From contig JAJCZQ010000019.1 in NCBI GenBank assembly GCA_029262335.1, positions 1-64,000 on the forward strand: 64,000 nt of DNA, in the 5' to 3' direction. Shown here one piece after another: positions 53,222 through 64,000 of this stretch (positions within the stretch are counted from its first letter, which is position 1; the number at the start of each line of letters is the position of its first letter). A model generated the notes under the pieces. That model was not told where the DNA came from. It did not search any database and saw only the letters and a program-made list of their open reading frames with translations. The position numbers and the translations under genes are program-made. The DNA is from Deltaproteobacteria bacterium (GTDB lineage: Bacteria > Desulfobacterota_D > UBA1144 > Nemesobacterales > JAJCZQ01).

Positions 53222-53653
53222 TTACTTAATATAATATCCTGACACTTTCCACGAACCGTCCTTTTCTTTCATGGGCGTAAGTGTCTCTATGGCATTGGCT
53301 TTATTAGAGAAGACTGTAAAAAACTGGATCACAACATACTCCCCGTCAGGTGCCCCCGGAAGTTCTGTCATATATCCTGCCGACTCGAGTTTCCTGCTTT
53401 CCACTTTTCCAAGTGGGGGCCGAACGCCCTTAATAGTCTTTATCCAGTCTTTTTTTGTTATTGCCTTCTGAAACAGCACTGCGGATGTATCCCAGCTTTT
53501 GCCGTATTCACCGCTATCGATAAGCTTTAGCCACTTCTCGGCAGATTGTAATGCTTCCTGCTTCGCTTTGTCGTCACCAGCGCATGATATATGAGGAACA
53601 GCAAGAAACATTACCAAAATTGTAAAAAATAATATATTTAAAAATACTTTCAT
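53222..53653 (-). CDS. DUF4019 domain protein, secreted
   Basis: A 143-residue protein with a signal peptide of about 25 residues (ends ISCAG). The mature part is the DUF4019 domain: SAEKWLKLIDSGEYGKSWDTSA, WIKTIKGVRPPLGKVESRKLE and YVVIQFFTVFSNKANAIETLTP with DGSWKVSGYYI at the end. It is an NTF2-like small fold of unknown function. AAGGAG precedes the start. It is the last gene of a minus-strand run, 12 bp after the next protein. Confidence 0.85.
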   Translation of the reverse strand: MKVFLNILFFTILVMFLAVPHISCAGDDKAKQEALQSAEKWLKLIDSGEYGKSWDTSAVLFQKAITKKDWIKTIKGVRPPLGKVESRKLESAGYMTELPGAPDGEYVVIQFFTVFSNKANAIETLTPMKEKDGSWKVSGYYIK

Positions 53654-53665
53654 GAAATATTCTCC

Positions 53666-54505
53666 TTATTTATTTAATTCCCCCGATACCCACGCTTCAA
53701 GGTTCACTTTCCATCTTCCATTTTCCTTTATCATATTAATTGTCCCTTCGGCATTATCAGGCCCCCTGCTGCCTGCAACCTTTATAATAGCACTGTCTTT
53801 TTTTACGATACTGCTGACTATCCGCAAATTATCCGGGCTCATTGCCTGCTGCATCTCTATAAAAAAGTCCAACATACCCGGTTCTGCCTCCATTTCAGCA
53901 AGCCTTGCATTTGCAATATATTTTCTGAATTCTTTTGCTTTCCCTGCCATCACCGCCCTGTAATATTCAGAAAAAGCCCTGGAGGGTCCATCATCCGCTC
54001 CTGTAATTTTTACCTGTACCGGCTCTTTTTTTATGTCTGCCGTAAACTCTATATCGTATGAAAAGGTATGGCCGTTCCAATTATTTTCAGAAGGGGTGTA
54101 TATTCTGCCCCTTATTGTGTCATCACTATACGATAAGATCTCTATTTCACTATTGCCAATTGTACCAAGCTGCTCCCAAACAGGATAAAAATGTAGCGAC
54201 TGGATTGATTCCCCTTTCCCAAGAAGCCTCCTGTTCTTAGCCGACAACGAAAACATAATTCCCCTTATCTTTTTTTCTTCTGACAGTCCCAGAATTCCGT
54301 CCGGCACCATTTCTTTGGGAATTGAATTATCGGAAAGGACAACTATTATGTCGTCAAAAAGGGGGCGTGCAACAGTATGTCTTATTCTTACTTCTATCCC
54401 GTCAACAACAATAAAACCTTTTGCACTATTAACAGCATGGGCAATATCAGATGTAAATGAAAGTAATAAAAACAGAAAGAATATATAGTTAATACAAGAT
54501 CTAAT
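53666..54505 (-). CDS. Secreted protein of unknown function with an apparent ATT start
   Basis: The open frame is 279 codons, longer than the 214 from the first ATG (54310). Upstream of that ATG the frame continues without a stop and encodes a signal peptide (FLFLLLSFTSDIAHA) followed by KGFIVVDGIEVRIRHTVARP, so the gene clearly starts earlier. No ATG, GTG or TTG occurs in frame; the best initiator is ATT at 54505, 5 nt after AGGGGGG. The mature protein is beta-rich with a C-terminal NTF2-like segment (FSEYYRAVMAGKAKEFRKYIANARL...GRWKVNLEAW) resembling lumazine-binding-like/DUF4878 folds. It neighbours a DUF4019 gene (12 bp). Function unknown. Confidence 0.65.
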   Translation of the reverse strand: MRSCINYIFFLFLLLSFTSDIAHAVNSAKGFIVVDGIEVRIRHTVARPLFDDIIVVLSDNSIPKEMVPDGILGLSEEKKIRGIMFSLSAKNRRLLGKGESIQSLHFYPVWEQLGTIGNSEIEILSYSDDTIRGRIYTPSENNWNGHTFSYDIEFTADIKKEPVQVKITGADDGPSRAFSEYYRAVMAGKAKEFRKYIANARLAEMEAEPGMLDFFIEMQQAMSPDNLRIVSSIVKKDSAIIKVAGSRGPDNAEGTINMIKENGRWKVNLEAWVSGELNK

Positions 54506-54559
54506 GACGGCCCCCCTGTTTTCTATAATTTAAAAACCAATTAGGGAATTTAATTAATA

Positions 54560-57040
<2,481 letters not shown>

Positions 57041-57176
57041 TTAAGAGCCTCCATGCAATTTGGAAGGGATAAAACAAGATAACCGAAAATCGTATAAAAG
57101 TAAATAAAATCAGGGGTTTTAGAAACATTTATAACCCTTCTGAATGACACGTTTTTTTTCAGGGATTTACTGCAAT

Positions 57177-57734
57177 TTAAGAAATTCTTGGTATGGTTAT
57201 TCCCGTCTGTTTCTGATATTTACCTTTTTTATCAGCATATGAGGTTTCACATACCTCATCACCTTCAAAAAAGAGCACCTGGGCAATACCCTCATTTGCA
57301 TAAATCTTGGCAGGAATAGGTGTCGTATTTGATATTTCAAGAGTAACAAATCCTTCCCACTCCGGCTCAAACGGGGTCACATTTACGATTATTCCACACC
57401 TTGCATAAGTGGACTTACCAAGGCACACGGTAAGGGTACTTCTGGGTATACGAAAATATTCAATTGTCCTTGCAAGTGCAAAAGAGTTTGGGGGAACAAT
57501 ACATTCAGGCGCTTTTATTTCCACAAATGATTTTTCATCAAAATTTTTGGGGTCTACCAAAGAGTTATGAACGTTGGTGAAAACCTTAAACTCATCACTT
57601 ACCCTTATGTCATATCCATAGGAAGACAGTCCGTATGAGATAACACCCTTACTGACCTGCCCTTCAACAAAAGGTTCAATCATTTTTTCTTCCAAAGCCA
57701 TTTTTCTTATCCAGTGATCTGGTTTGATACCCAT
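57177..57734 (-). CDS. dcd: dCTP deaminase
   Basis: A 185-residue trimeric enzyme that deaminates dCTP to dUTP for thymidylate synthesis. Signatures are [17 protein letters not shown] (residues 29-45), [31 protein letters not shown] with the conserved Arg and Ser, and [18 protein letters not shown] with the catalytic Glu, followed by the C-terminal [17 protein letters not shown] lid. AAGGAG before ATG. It lies 82 bp downstream of the kinase gene and 136 bp upstream of gyrB. Confidence 0.96.
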   Translation of the reverse strand: MGIKPDHWIRKMALEEKMIEPFVEGQVSKGVISYGLSSYGYDIRVSDEFKVFTNVHNSLVDPKNFDEKSFVEIKAPECIVPPNSFALARTIEYFRIPRSTLTVCLGKSTYARCGIIVNVTPFEPEWEGFVTLEISNTTPIPAKIYANEGIAQVLFFEGDEVCETSYADKKGKYQKQTGITIPRIS

Positions 57735-57816
57735 AATGTATTCTCCTTTCTGGTCTGAAAATTAGTGATGCATACTACCATAGCAATTTTAGGAACTCAA
57801 TTCTATGAACAAATAA

Positions 57817-58878
57817 TTAGTCTTTACTGCAGTTGTAAATAATTCCGTCCAGATACTCCTCATTTTTTTGAGTTTCCCTGTAAAAACTGATAAGATCCGA
57901 CGCCTTTTTACTGTTCTGTTCATATAGAGAATCGTACTTTGAATGATCAAGTTTAAAGTACTTCTCTTCAAAAGCATCATTTATATACCTTGCACAAAGA
58001 TCCAGTGTCACAAGCTGTACGCCTTTAATAATAGCAGAAATTTCGGGGTTTGTTAAAAAATCAGCTGAAGAAAAATAACCCTCTATAAATGATGTAAATA
58101 TATCAGTATTAAAAACCGGACTGCCTGCTTCCCGGGAGTGGCACATGCTTCTTATGGCATCTCCCAGTTCCATGACCAGATTATCACGGGAAACCGTATC
58201 AAGGTCGATAAGACATACTGCTTTATCTTTTGTATTCTCAAATATGAAATTACTGATTTTTGGGTCTCCATGCACCACACGCTGCGGGAGATCGTTTAGA
58301 TCTAAACAGTTCTCTTCATATTCGTTTAGAACAAATCCGCCGGGAACCTCAAGTTGCTTATATTTATCTGAGCCGTTAAATGCAGACAAGCTCTTTTGTA
58401 ATTTTTTTATACTGGAACTAGTATCATGAAAACCCTGTATTTTATGCTTAAACTGATAATCGAAATTTAAAAATATTTTATGAAACCCGGCAAGAATACT
58501 GCCCGATGACCCGGCAAGTGCACTGTTTGGCTTAATGACCGTCCTGCCCGGAATAAAAGTCATCATTCTCCACATACCACTGCCGTCTGTAAGCCCTGGG
58601 AGTCCTTCATCAGTATAGATTAATCCCGGAGTTACGTGCCTGTGTGACTCAAGATGTGATATAACTGCCTCATTGTCATAAAAAAGGTCAAAAGAGAATA
58701 TATCATGGAGTTTTTGGAGTATATATTTTTTATTTGAGGAGGAAGATCCAACAATGAAGGTATCATTTATTACTCCCGTATTAACAGCGTTAACGAAATC
58801 CACTCCTTCAATACAAAACCTTTTTACTATCCCAAAAAGGTCCCTTTCATTAAAAAAGGAGTTATCGGTGTTATTCAT
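57817..58878 (-). CDS. APH-family kinase, NahK-like
   Basis: A 353-residue protein kinase-like phosphotransferase of the aminoglycoside phosphotransferase superfamily. The catalytic loop VVHGDPKISNFIFEN (near residue 190-205) and the metal-binding CLIDLDTVSRD are clear. The LIDLDTV motif and the N-terminal GVDFVNAVNTGVINDTFIV are closest, from memory, to N-acetylhexosamine 1-kinase (NahK, often mislabelled mucin desulfatase), but homoserine-kinase-like proteins cannot be excluded. It sits after two lipoproteins with predicted alpha/alpha barrels, 18 bp apart, which suggests a sugar-related operon; this is inference. Confidence 0.75.
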   Translation of the reverse strand: MNNTDNSFFNERDLFGIVKRFCIEGVDFVNAVNTGVINDTFIVGSSSSNKKYILQKLHDIFSFDLFYDNEAVISHLESHRHVTPGLIYTDEGLPGLTDGSGMWRMMTFIPGRTVIKPNSALAGSSGSILAGFHKIFLNFDYQFKHKIQGFHDTSSSIKKLQKSLSAFNGSDKYKQLEVPGGFVLNEYEENCLDLNDLPQRVVHGDPKISNFIFENTKDKAVCLIDLDTVSRDNLVMELGDAIRSMCHSREAGSPVFNTDIFTSFIEGYFSSADFLTNPEISAIIKGVQLVTLDLCARYINDAFEEKYFKLDHSKYDSLYEQNSKKASDLISFYRETQKNEEYLDGIIYNCSKD

Positions 58879-58896
58879 ATGGTTGAGTTATTACAG

Positions 58897-60237
58897 TCAG
58901 TTAATGTAACGATATTTTAGTGCAAGAATAACTGCATGCATCTGGTGCTGGGTTACATCAATCCTTAGTAAAGGCTCTCTTCTGTGGTTCATAATTCCAC
59001 CGATTGCTATTGGCGGAAATTCGTCAAAAGAACTAAGGAATTTATTTCTATTCTCAAGAGGGCCGCCAACCTGCCAGCTGGTAATTTTTGAAAACCCCCT
59101 GTCAATGGTAAAAGAAAGTGTACTTTTTGCAGTTTCATTATTCCTTGCATTTGCAATCTGATAGGCAGGAATAATTCCTTCATAAGCATAAGCTGTATTC
59201 CTGGTCCTTTGAAGGGTCCTGTGCGTAAAAATCATCCACCATGCCATATTTACCACATAATCGGCATAATACTCCGAATCCTCCCATCCTGTATCCTGGT
59301 ATTCCCAAAAAGCCATACTGCTCCACTGATAGAAGCCTTTTGTGAGATTAGAATCAGGATCTCTTGGCCACTGGTCCATTGTATAGTCTTTGGCGATTAA
59401 AAGGGCTGAGTCCTGGAAAACGGGTTTTAATTCTTCATAACCCAGATATTTTGCTGCCTTTATAAAAACAAGCAGTACTTCCCCGTCAGCATATGGATTA
59501 TATCTTTTCGATATAAAGTTCGTATTTTTATCAGAAATATAGGAGTCTCCAAAATGCGCATTTTCAAGCTGGAGTGAAAGAAGGTGCTGAATATAACCAT
59601 GAAGATATTGTTCCAGCTTTTGGCGATACTTATCATCAAGCTTTACAAGCCCTGCCCTGTCTGTCCTGAGGTACTCAATTATACCAAGGCTTACAAGCGC
59701 GACTGTCCCGGTCTTACAGCTTTTTTCATTATTATAAAATATTGCTTTTGAGCCATCTACTGTTCCGGGTTTTGTAAAACCAAAAAAGAATTCCAGGCTT
59801 TTATCGAGGGCCTTCTTTAATTCCGGGTCTTGGTTATAGGCATAGATCAGTGATATTCCCCAAAGTGCACCGGCCTGGCGTACCTGGTTATCACCGGTTG
59901 CAAATGTATTAGTTACGAAATCATATTCATAGTTAAAATTGCCGGCAGGTTTCTGGTTATTAATTAGAAAACTGCTCCCGAGGGAAAGTGACGTATTTAA
60001 AATCTCTGCATTAAGAATATTTTCTTTTTCAAACGTCCCCCACTTCAGTTTTTCGTGTTTGATTTTAATCCACTGTTTAAATTTAGATTTTTGTTCATCA
60101 GCACCGGGCAATGCAATTTTATTTATTGTAAAACCTTTGCCGGGGTTAGCAATTGGCGAAATTTTATCCTTGCAGCCAGTAAAGAAAATTAAAATTGCAA
60201 TAATTAATATTGAAGAATATTTATTCATACTGTTCAA
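58897..60237 (-). CDS. Lipoprotein with predicted alpha/alpha-barrel fold, copy 1
   Basis: A 446-residue protein with a lipoprotein signal (lipobox FTGC, residues 18-21). The body is all-helical with paired helices and aromatic-rich loops (NYEYDFVTNTFATGDNQVRQAGALWGISLIYAY and WPRDPDSNLTKGFYQWSSMAFWEYQ regions), like (alpha/alpha)6-barrel glycosidases and epimerases. The C-terminus RIDVTQHQMHAVILALKYR shares the RIDxxQHxxxA motif with the next gene, which starts 6 bp upstream. It is probably anchored in the outer membrane facing the periplasm and acts on a polysaccharide; this is inference. Confidence 0.65.
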   Translation of the reverse strand: MNSMNKYSSILIIAILIFFTGCKDKISPIANPGKGFTINKIALPGADEQKSKFKQWIKIKHEKLKWGTFEKENILNAEILNTSLSLGSSFLINNQKPAGNFNYEYDFVTNTFATGDNQVRQAGALWGISLIYAYNQDPELKKALDKSLEFFFGFTKPGTVDGSKAIFYNNEKSCKTGTVALVSLGIIEYLRTDRAGLVKLDDKYRQKLEQYLHGYIQHLLSLQLENAHFGDSYISDKNTNFISKRYNPYADGEVLLVFIKAAKYLGYEELKPVFQDSALLIAKDYTMDQWPRDPDSNLTKGFYQWSSMAFWEYQDTGWEDSEYYADYVVNMAWWMIFTHRTLQRTRNTAYAYEGIIPAYQIANARNNETAKSTLSFTIDRGFSKITSWQVGGPLENRNKFLSSFDEFPPIAIGGIMNHRREPLLRIDVTQHQMHAVILALKYRYIN

Positions 60238-60243
60238 AGCCCC

Positions 60244-61476
60244 CTATAACTTTCCAAACACTTTTTTATAGTCCAGGAAAGCACTGAGTGCATGCTGGAC
60301 ATAATCAATCCTTACGATAGCAAGTTTTACCTGACTCTTTTTCAACTGATTTATATCGGGGATATAACCCTGGGGTATTGCCCCTTTGTATTTTCCCTCT
60401 TTTACCTGCGTCTTTATTATGAATTCAATACCTTTTTTTGAAGCATTTGATATTGTTTCTTTTAATTCATTATCTTCGGGGCCGAGGACTTTATAAAATG
60501 AAATAAGGCCTTCCAGCCTTGTAGAAGTGGGTGTTGTCCTGCAGCCTCGCGCAAGGCATCCGTAGTTAGGATTAGATTCAGTGTAACGGGGTATACCCGA
60601 AACTATACTGTCAACAACCTGTTTGCCATGACCAACAATAAGCCCGGTTGGAATTTGCAGGTTTTGTTTTTTGGAAATTTCAATAATTTTTGATGTAGCG
60701 AGCAGTGCCCAGTGGTCTGCAGGTACAACTTTATCATTTTTTCTTGATTCTGAGAGATACGTAAGAACCTTTACCGCATGATTAAACCATTTGGGCTGAG
60801 GGTCATATTCATAGAGCATTACAAGTCCGAGTGCAGCTTCGCCCGGATAATAAAGTGAGGTCCAGCTGTCGTCTCTCCCGACTCCTGAGGGTATATATTT
60901 TGAATAAAAATTCCCCTCGTCTTTCTGCAAATAAATTATAAAATTGCCGAGTTTTCTGAGTGTGTCGGCATCAGTTGTGCCCGGTTTTACTTTTTCCATA
61001 CTTAGTAATGCAACAAGCCCGAGTCCCGTACCGCCCAGTTTCAGCTGGTCTATGTTCATGGATTTATTTATGGATTTTAGTGACCATACGCCGAGAATGT
61101 CTTTCAAATTATCAACCGGCTTAATGCAGCACGACTTTAGATATTGTGTGGCCTGTTCAAGTGTTTTGAGGGATTTGCTGTTTTTATTTTCCAGGTAGTA
61201 ATTAGCAAGTGCATATATTGTCCCCGAGTGCCGCAACATATTATAATTCCTGTCCGATACCCTGCCGTTCAGCATATTTACTTCATAATCAAACATACCG
61301 TTTGACTTGCTAAAATTATCTATATACTCGGCAGATAAATTAATTGAGCTTGATAGTTTGTCTTCAGAACGGCAACTGGAAAAGGTAAGAAAGATAAAGG
61401 AAAAAAATATTAAGAATAAGAATTTATTGTTGAATTGTAAATTCTTGAATTTTTTCGGCTTATAATTTAATTTCAC
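60244..61476 (-). CDS. Lipoprotein with predicted alpha/alpha-barrel fold, copy 2
   Basis: A 410-residue paralogue-like neighbour of the protein at 58897. The lipoprotein signal is longer and ends FSSC (residue 35). Shared features are GMFDYEVNMLNGRVSDRNYN-MLRHSGTIYALANYY-type sequence, near-identical helix spacing and a C-terminal IVRIDYVQHALSAFLDYKK (RIDxxQHxxxA motif). Four to five Cys near residue 130 and 290 could form disulfides. It starts 11 bp after pheS and ends 6 bp before the next gene, so all belong to one transcript. Function unknown; carbohydrate processing is inference. Confidence 0.65.
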   Translation of the reverse strand: MKLNYKPKKFKNLQFNNKFLFLIFFSFIFLTFSSCRSEDKLSSSINLSAEYIDNFSKSNGMFDYEVNMLNGRVSDRNYNMLRHSGTIYALANYYLENKNSKSLKTLEQATQYLKSCCIKPVDNLKDILGVWSLKSINKSMNIDQLKLGGTGLGLVALLSMEKVKPGTTDADTLRKLGNFIIYLQKDEGNFYSKYIPSGVGRDDSWTSLYYPGEAALGLVMLYEYDPQPKWFNHAVKVLTYLSESRKNDKVVPADHWALLATSKIIEISKKQNLQIPTGLIVGHGKQVVDSIVSGIPRYTESNPNYGCLARGCRTTPTSTRLEGLISFYKVLGPEDNELKETISNASKKGIEFIIKTQVKEGKYKGAIPQGYIPDINQLKKSQVKLAIVRIDYVQHALSAFLDYKKVFGKL

Positions 61477-61487
61477 AATTAAACCAC

Positions 61488-62507
61488 TTAAACAAACTGT
61501 TTTAAAAATCTAATATCATTTTCGAAGAACAGCCTGATATCGTTTATTCCATATTTTAACATAGTAATCCTCTCAACACCCATACCAAAAGCAAACCCGG
61601 TATAAATATCGGGATCATAATTCACACTTTTAAATACTTCAGGATCAACCATACCGCAGCCCATAATCTCAAGCCACCCGGTCTGTTTACATACCCTGCA
61701 CCCATTGCCCTTACATATCGTACACTCTATATCTACTTCGGCACTTGGCTCTGTAAAAGGGAAAAAACTCGGCCTGAACCTGACATTGGTATTCTTGCCA
61801 AAAGTCAGCTGTATGAACTGTGTAAGGACTGATTTTAGGTTTCCAAAAGTTACGTATTTATCTACAAGCAGGCCTTCTATCTGGTGAAACATAGGTGTAT
61901 GTGAAACATCACTGTCACACCTGTAGACTTTGCCGGGAGCAATAATTTTTACAGGCGGGGACTGTTTCTGCATTACCCTGACCTGTACAGGGGAAGTGTG
62001 TGTGCGCAGAACAATATCATCGGATATATAAAAAGTGTCCTGCATGTCGCGGGCAGGATGGTCCTTGGGGATATTAAGTGCTTCAAAGTTATAATAATCA
62101 AGCTCGACTTCCGGCCCCTCCGCTACATTGAATCCCAATCGTTCAAAGTTGTAAACAATCTCATCCATTACTCGGTTAATAGGGTGTTTCCCTCCGGGAG
62201 GAAGGCCCCTTCCGGGCAGTGTTACATCAATCTCTTCCTGACTTAGGGATTTTGCTTTAATGCTTTCCTTGATCTCTGTAAGCTTATCTTCAATCCTGGA
62301 TTCTATATCAGTCTTTACAACGTTTATGGCCTGCCCCATCTCTCTTTTTTCTTCAGGGGTAAGGTCCCGCATGGATTTTAATAGTTCGGTTATTAATCCT
62401 TTTTTTCCTACATATTTGGATTTGATCTGCAAAAGTGCATTTTCATCCTCCGCACCTTTAAGGTCTTCAATAATCCCGGTTTTGGCTTCTTCTAGTATTT
62501 CTATCAT
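61488..62507 (-). CDS. pheS: Phenylalanyl-tRNA synthetase alpha subunit
   Basis: A 339-residue class II synthetase subunit. It has an N-terminal coiled-coil (MIEILEEAKTGIIEDLKGAEDENALLQ), the PheS signature PPGGKHPINRVMDEIVYNFERLGF (residues 105-128), motif 2 TSPVQVRVMQKQSPPVKIIAPGKVYRCDSD, and motif 3 FAFGMGVERITML. A CxxC...CxxC cluster (CTICKGNGCRVC) around residue 265-276 resembles the zinc site of many PheS. The beta subunit gene pheT is not in this window, which is unusual because pheST are usually adjacent. Confidence 0.96.
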   Translation of the reverse strand: MIEILEEAKTGIIEDLKGAEDENALLQIKSKYVGKKGLITELLKSMRDLTPEEKREMGQAINVVKTDIESRIEDKLTEIKESIKAKSLSQEEIDVTLPGRGLPPGGKHPINRVMDEIVYNFERLGFNVAEGPEVELDYYNFEALNIPKDHPARDMQDTFYISDDIVLRTHTSPVQVRVMQKQSPPVKIIAPGKVYRCDSDVSHTPMFHQIEGLLVDKYVTFGNLKSVLTQFIQLTFGKNTNVRFRPSFFPFTEPSAEVDIECTICKGNGCRVCKQTGWLEIMGCGMVDPEVFKSVNYDPDIYTGFAFGMGVERITMLKYGINDIRLFFENDIRFLKQFV

Positions 62508-62555
62508 TTTATTGCTCTTCTGAGGTTTGAAATTTTAATAAATCCCTGAAAAATA

Positions 62556-63062
62556 TCAATTGTTAAAATAACTGCTAAGCGTAATTACCACCATTACTAT
62601 ACCTATAAAAATCTTTGCAAAAGAGCCGCCTACCCTGCCGAGAAATGTTCCCCAGCCTGATGAAACTGCCTGGTTTATTCTTTTGCCCTGAAACAGTTCA
62701 GTAATAACAGCACCTGCAAAAGCCCCTGCGAAGGCGCCAATTACCGATCCGATACCCAGGAAAAAAGGGGCTCCTAAAATTGCGCCAATTATGCCGAAGA
62801 TTATAGAACCTACAATTGCCCTGTTACTTGCCTCGTATTTTTTTGCACCTATTATTCCAAGCAAAAACTCAACAAGTTCGCCGAGAAGTGTTAAGGCAAG
62901 GAGGACTATTAAGGTATTAATCTGTATTTTGTCAAAGTGGCCGGCCCATGCCAGGAGAAATGAAACACCAAGAATTACCCAGTTGCCCGGTAGGCCGAAA
63001 AAGTGGCTTATAATGCCTGCTATTGAAAAAAGAAAAAATACTATTAGTAGAAATATTTCCAT
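62556..63062 (-). CDS. DUF456 family membrane protein
   Basis: A 168-residue integral membrane protein with 4-5 transmembrane helices: LLIVFFLFSIAGIISHFFGL, then PGNWVILGVSFLLAWAGH, LGELVEFLLGIIGAKKYEASN, and a glycine-rich GAILGAPFFLGIGSVIGAFAGAFAGAVITEL. The G-rich segment and the GLPG-W motif are typical of DUF456. Function unknown. The stop of secF and its start are separated by only 2 bp, and pheS follows after 48 bp, so it is cotranscribed with secF and pheS. Confidence 0.85.
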   Translation of the reverse strand: MEIFLLIVFFLFSIAGIISHFFGLPGNWVILGVSFLLAWAGHFDKIQINTLIVLLALTLLGELVEFLLGIIGAKKYEASNRAIVGSIIFGIIGAILGAPFFLGIGSVIGAFAGAFAGAVITELFQGKRINQAVSSGWGTFLGRVGGSFAKIFIGIVMVVITLSSYFNN

Positions 63063-63064
63063 AT

Positions 63065-63988
63065 CTACATAACTTTTTCAGCTTCTTTTCTCTTCCTCCA
63101 GTAAACAACAAAGGCACTTGCAACAAAAATGGATGAATATGTACCAATTAGTACACCTACAATTAACGTAAACGCAAAGTCATGGATTACCGCACCGCCT
63201 AGAAAAAAGAGAGGTATTAATACAATAAACACGGTTACACCGGTAAGAATTGTACGGGATAAAGTCTGGGATACACCTTCATTAACAATATTGGGGAAAC
63301 TCTTTTGCAGGGACTTAGCCATGTTCTCCCTGATCCTGTCAAAAATAACGATAGTATCATTTACAGAGTAACCTATCACGGTTAACAAAGCGGCCACAAT
63401 AGCCAGTGTAAACTCTTTATCCATAAGCGAAATTGCGCCAACAGTAATAATTGTATCGTGAAAAAGTGCTATTACGGCTCCTACAGCAAATCCAAATTCA
63501 AAACGAAAAACAAGGTAGATAAGGATACCCACACAGGCAAGCAGTATGGAAAGGATCGCTTTTTGTACCAATTCTTTACCAATCTTTGGCCCGATATAAT
63601 CAATCCTTTGTATCTGTGCATCGGCAAATTCAGGAGTTGTAGTTATAACTTCATTTAATTTTTCTTTAAAATCCTGTATCTGATCAAAACTTACAACTTT
63701 TGGAGAAAAGGAAATCAGGTATTCGTGGTCTGACGCAAGTCCAAACTGCTGGACTGCTTCAGCTTGGTACCCCTGGGTTTCAAGGCTGTCACGTATGAAC
63801 TTTACTTCGGGCCCCTGAGGAAAGTTAACCTGAACCTCAGTACCCCCGGTAAATTCAACGCCCCAGTTAGGCCCACCATGATATATAACCGAGCCAAGAG
63901 ATATTACGATCAGTAGAACCGAGAATTTGACCGCAGTCGGGATTTTGCTTACAAAGTCATATGTGTTATCTAATTTAAATATATCCAA
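63065..63988 (-). CDS. secF: Protein-export membrane protein SecF
   Basis: A 307-residue SecDF partner subunit that uses proton flow to help Sec-dependent protein export. The N-terminal helix (VKFSVLLIVISLGSVIYHG) is followed by NWGVEFTGGTEVQV (the GVDFxGGT signature), the periplasmic domain, then helices with RIDYIGPKIGKELVQKAIL, FTLAIVAALLTVIGYSVNDTIVIFDRIREN and the final ILTGVTVFIVLIPL pair. The start codon is 12 bp from the end of the window; secD is expected upstream outside it. SD: GG is weakly placed before ATG. Confidence 0.95.
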   Translation of the reverse strand: MDIFKLDNTYDFVSKIPTAVKFSVLLIVISLGSVIYHGGPNWGVEFTGGTEVQVNFPQGPEVKFIRDSLETQGYQAEAVQQFGLASDHEYLISFSPKVVSFDQIQDFKEKLNEVITTTPEFADAQIQRIDYIGPKIGKELVQKAILSILLACVGILIYLVFRFEFGFAVGAVIALFHDTIITVGAISLMDKEFTLAIVAALLTVIGYSVNDTIVIFDRIRENMAKSLQKSFPNIVNEGVSQTLSRTILTGVTVFIVLIPLFFLGGAVIHDFAFTLIVGVLIGTYSSIFVASAFVVYWRKRKEAEKVM

Positions 63989-64000
63989 AGTTAATTTCTC

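Noticed and set aside
53666-54310. The 214-residue version of the secreted protein starting at the first ATG
   Set aside because: The frame upstream encodes a convincing signal peptide and further conserved-looking sequence, so the short start would lack its export signal.

Overview
The window looks like a chromosomal segment of an A+T-rich, Gram-negative (diderm) bacterium. Evidence for a diderm is the many signal peptides and lipoboxes, an RND efflux pair, a BamE-like lipoprotein and the Tat and SecF export genes. Complex I genes, class II fumarase and glutathione-dependent formaldehyde oxidation point to a respiring organism. The mix (CSLREA surface protein with a Cys-containing C-terminal sorting-like tail, c-di-GMP riboswitch, DUF547, DUF3943 and GYD proteins) suits a 'deltaproteobacterial-grade' or neighbouring lineage such as Thermodesulfobacteriota, SAR324 or Dadabacteria. 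No rRNA is present, so this placement is a low-confidence guess. I found no tRNA, rRNA, CRISPR array, prophage or transposase.

Layout. 0-10 kb: DUF547 protein, a UvrD helicase-nuclease fusion, a large CSLREA surface protein, an M23 lipoprotein and a Deg9-like HtrA protease. 10-22 kb: SnoaL protein, fumC, an RND pump with its adaptor, trxA, GYD protein, DUF3943 protein, a glycosyltransferase and hisS. 22-34 kb: one 11.3-kb gene encoding a 3771-residue TPR protein whose mRNA leader carries a clear c-di-GMP-I (GEMM-I) riboswitch, with a small secreted-protein gene directly downstream. 34-42 kb: MFS transporter, TatA/B, VapBC, nuoG-nuoH, a glycosyltransferase with a cupin, and a nucleotidyltransferase/RHH toxin-antitoxin-like pair. 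42-53 kb: prfC, a DGxDND-repeat secreted protein, a zinc ribbon and SAM methyltransferase, a stretch of small transcripts, a nuclease and lipoprotein pair, adhC-fghA formaldehyde detoxification, a mono-cluster ferredoxin and a RES/Xre toxin-antitoxin pair. 53-64 kb: a long minus-strand run of secF, DUF456, pheS, two paralogous lipoproteins, an APH/NahK-like kinase, dcd, gyrB and two secreted proteins.

The most striking locus is the giant TPR gene. Its N-terminus (about residues 26-150) resembles the nucleoside 2-deoxyribosyltransferase/TIR-like nucleotide-binding fold but lacks the usual glutamate, and it is followed by a solenoid of 47-residue TPR units of the type seen in CHAT-associated proteins. 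A consensus promoter, the aptamer and a U8 tract lie upstream, so expression of this very costly protein is probably gated by c-di-GMP.

Two other themes recur. Several genes have a -10-like hexamer 6-7 nt before the start codon and no Shine-Dalgarno, suggesting leaderless mRNAs; in all three toxin-antitoxin loci a palindromic operator overlaps this promoter and lies at or next to the start codon. Intergenic DNA is also crowded with short palindromic repeat families. Two copies of one family are split at the same point by inserts that share their ends.
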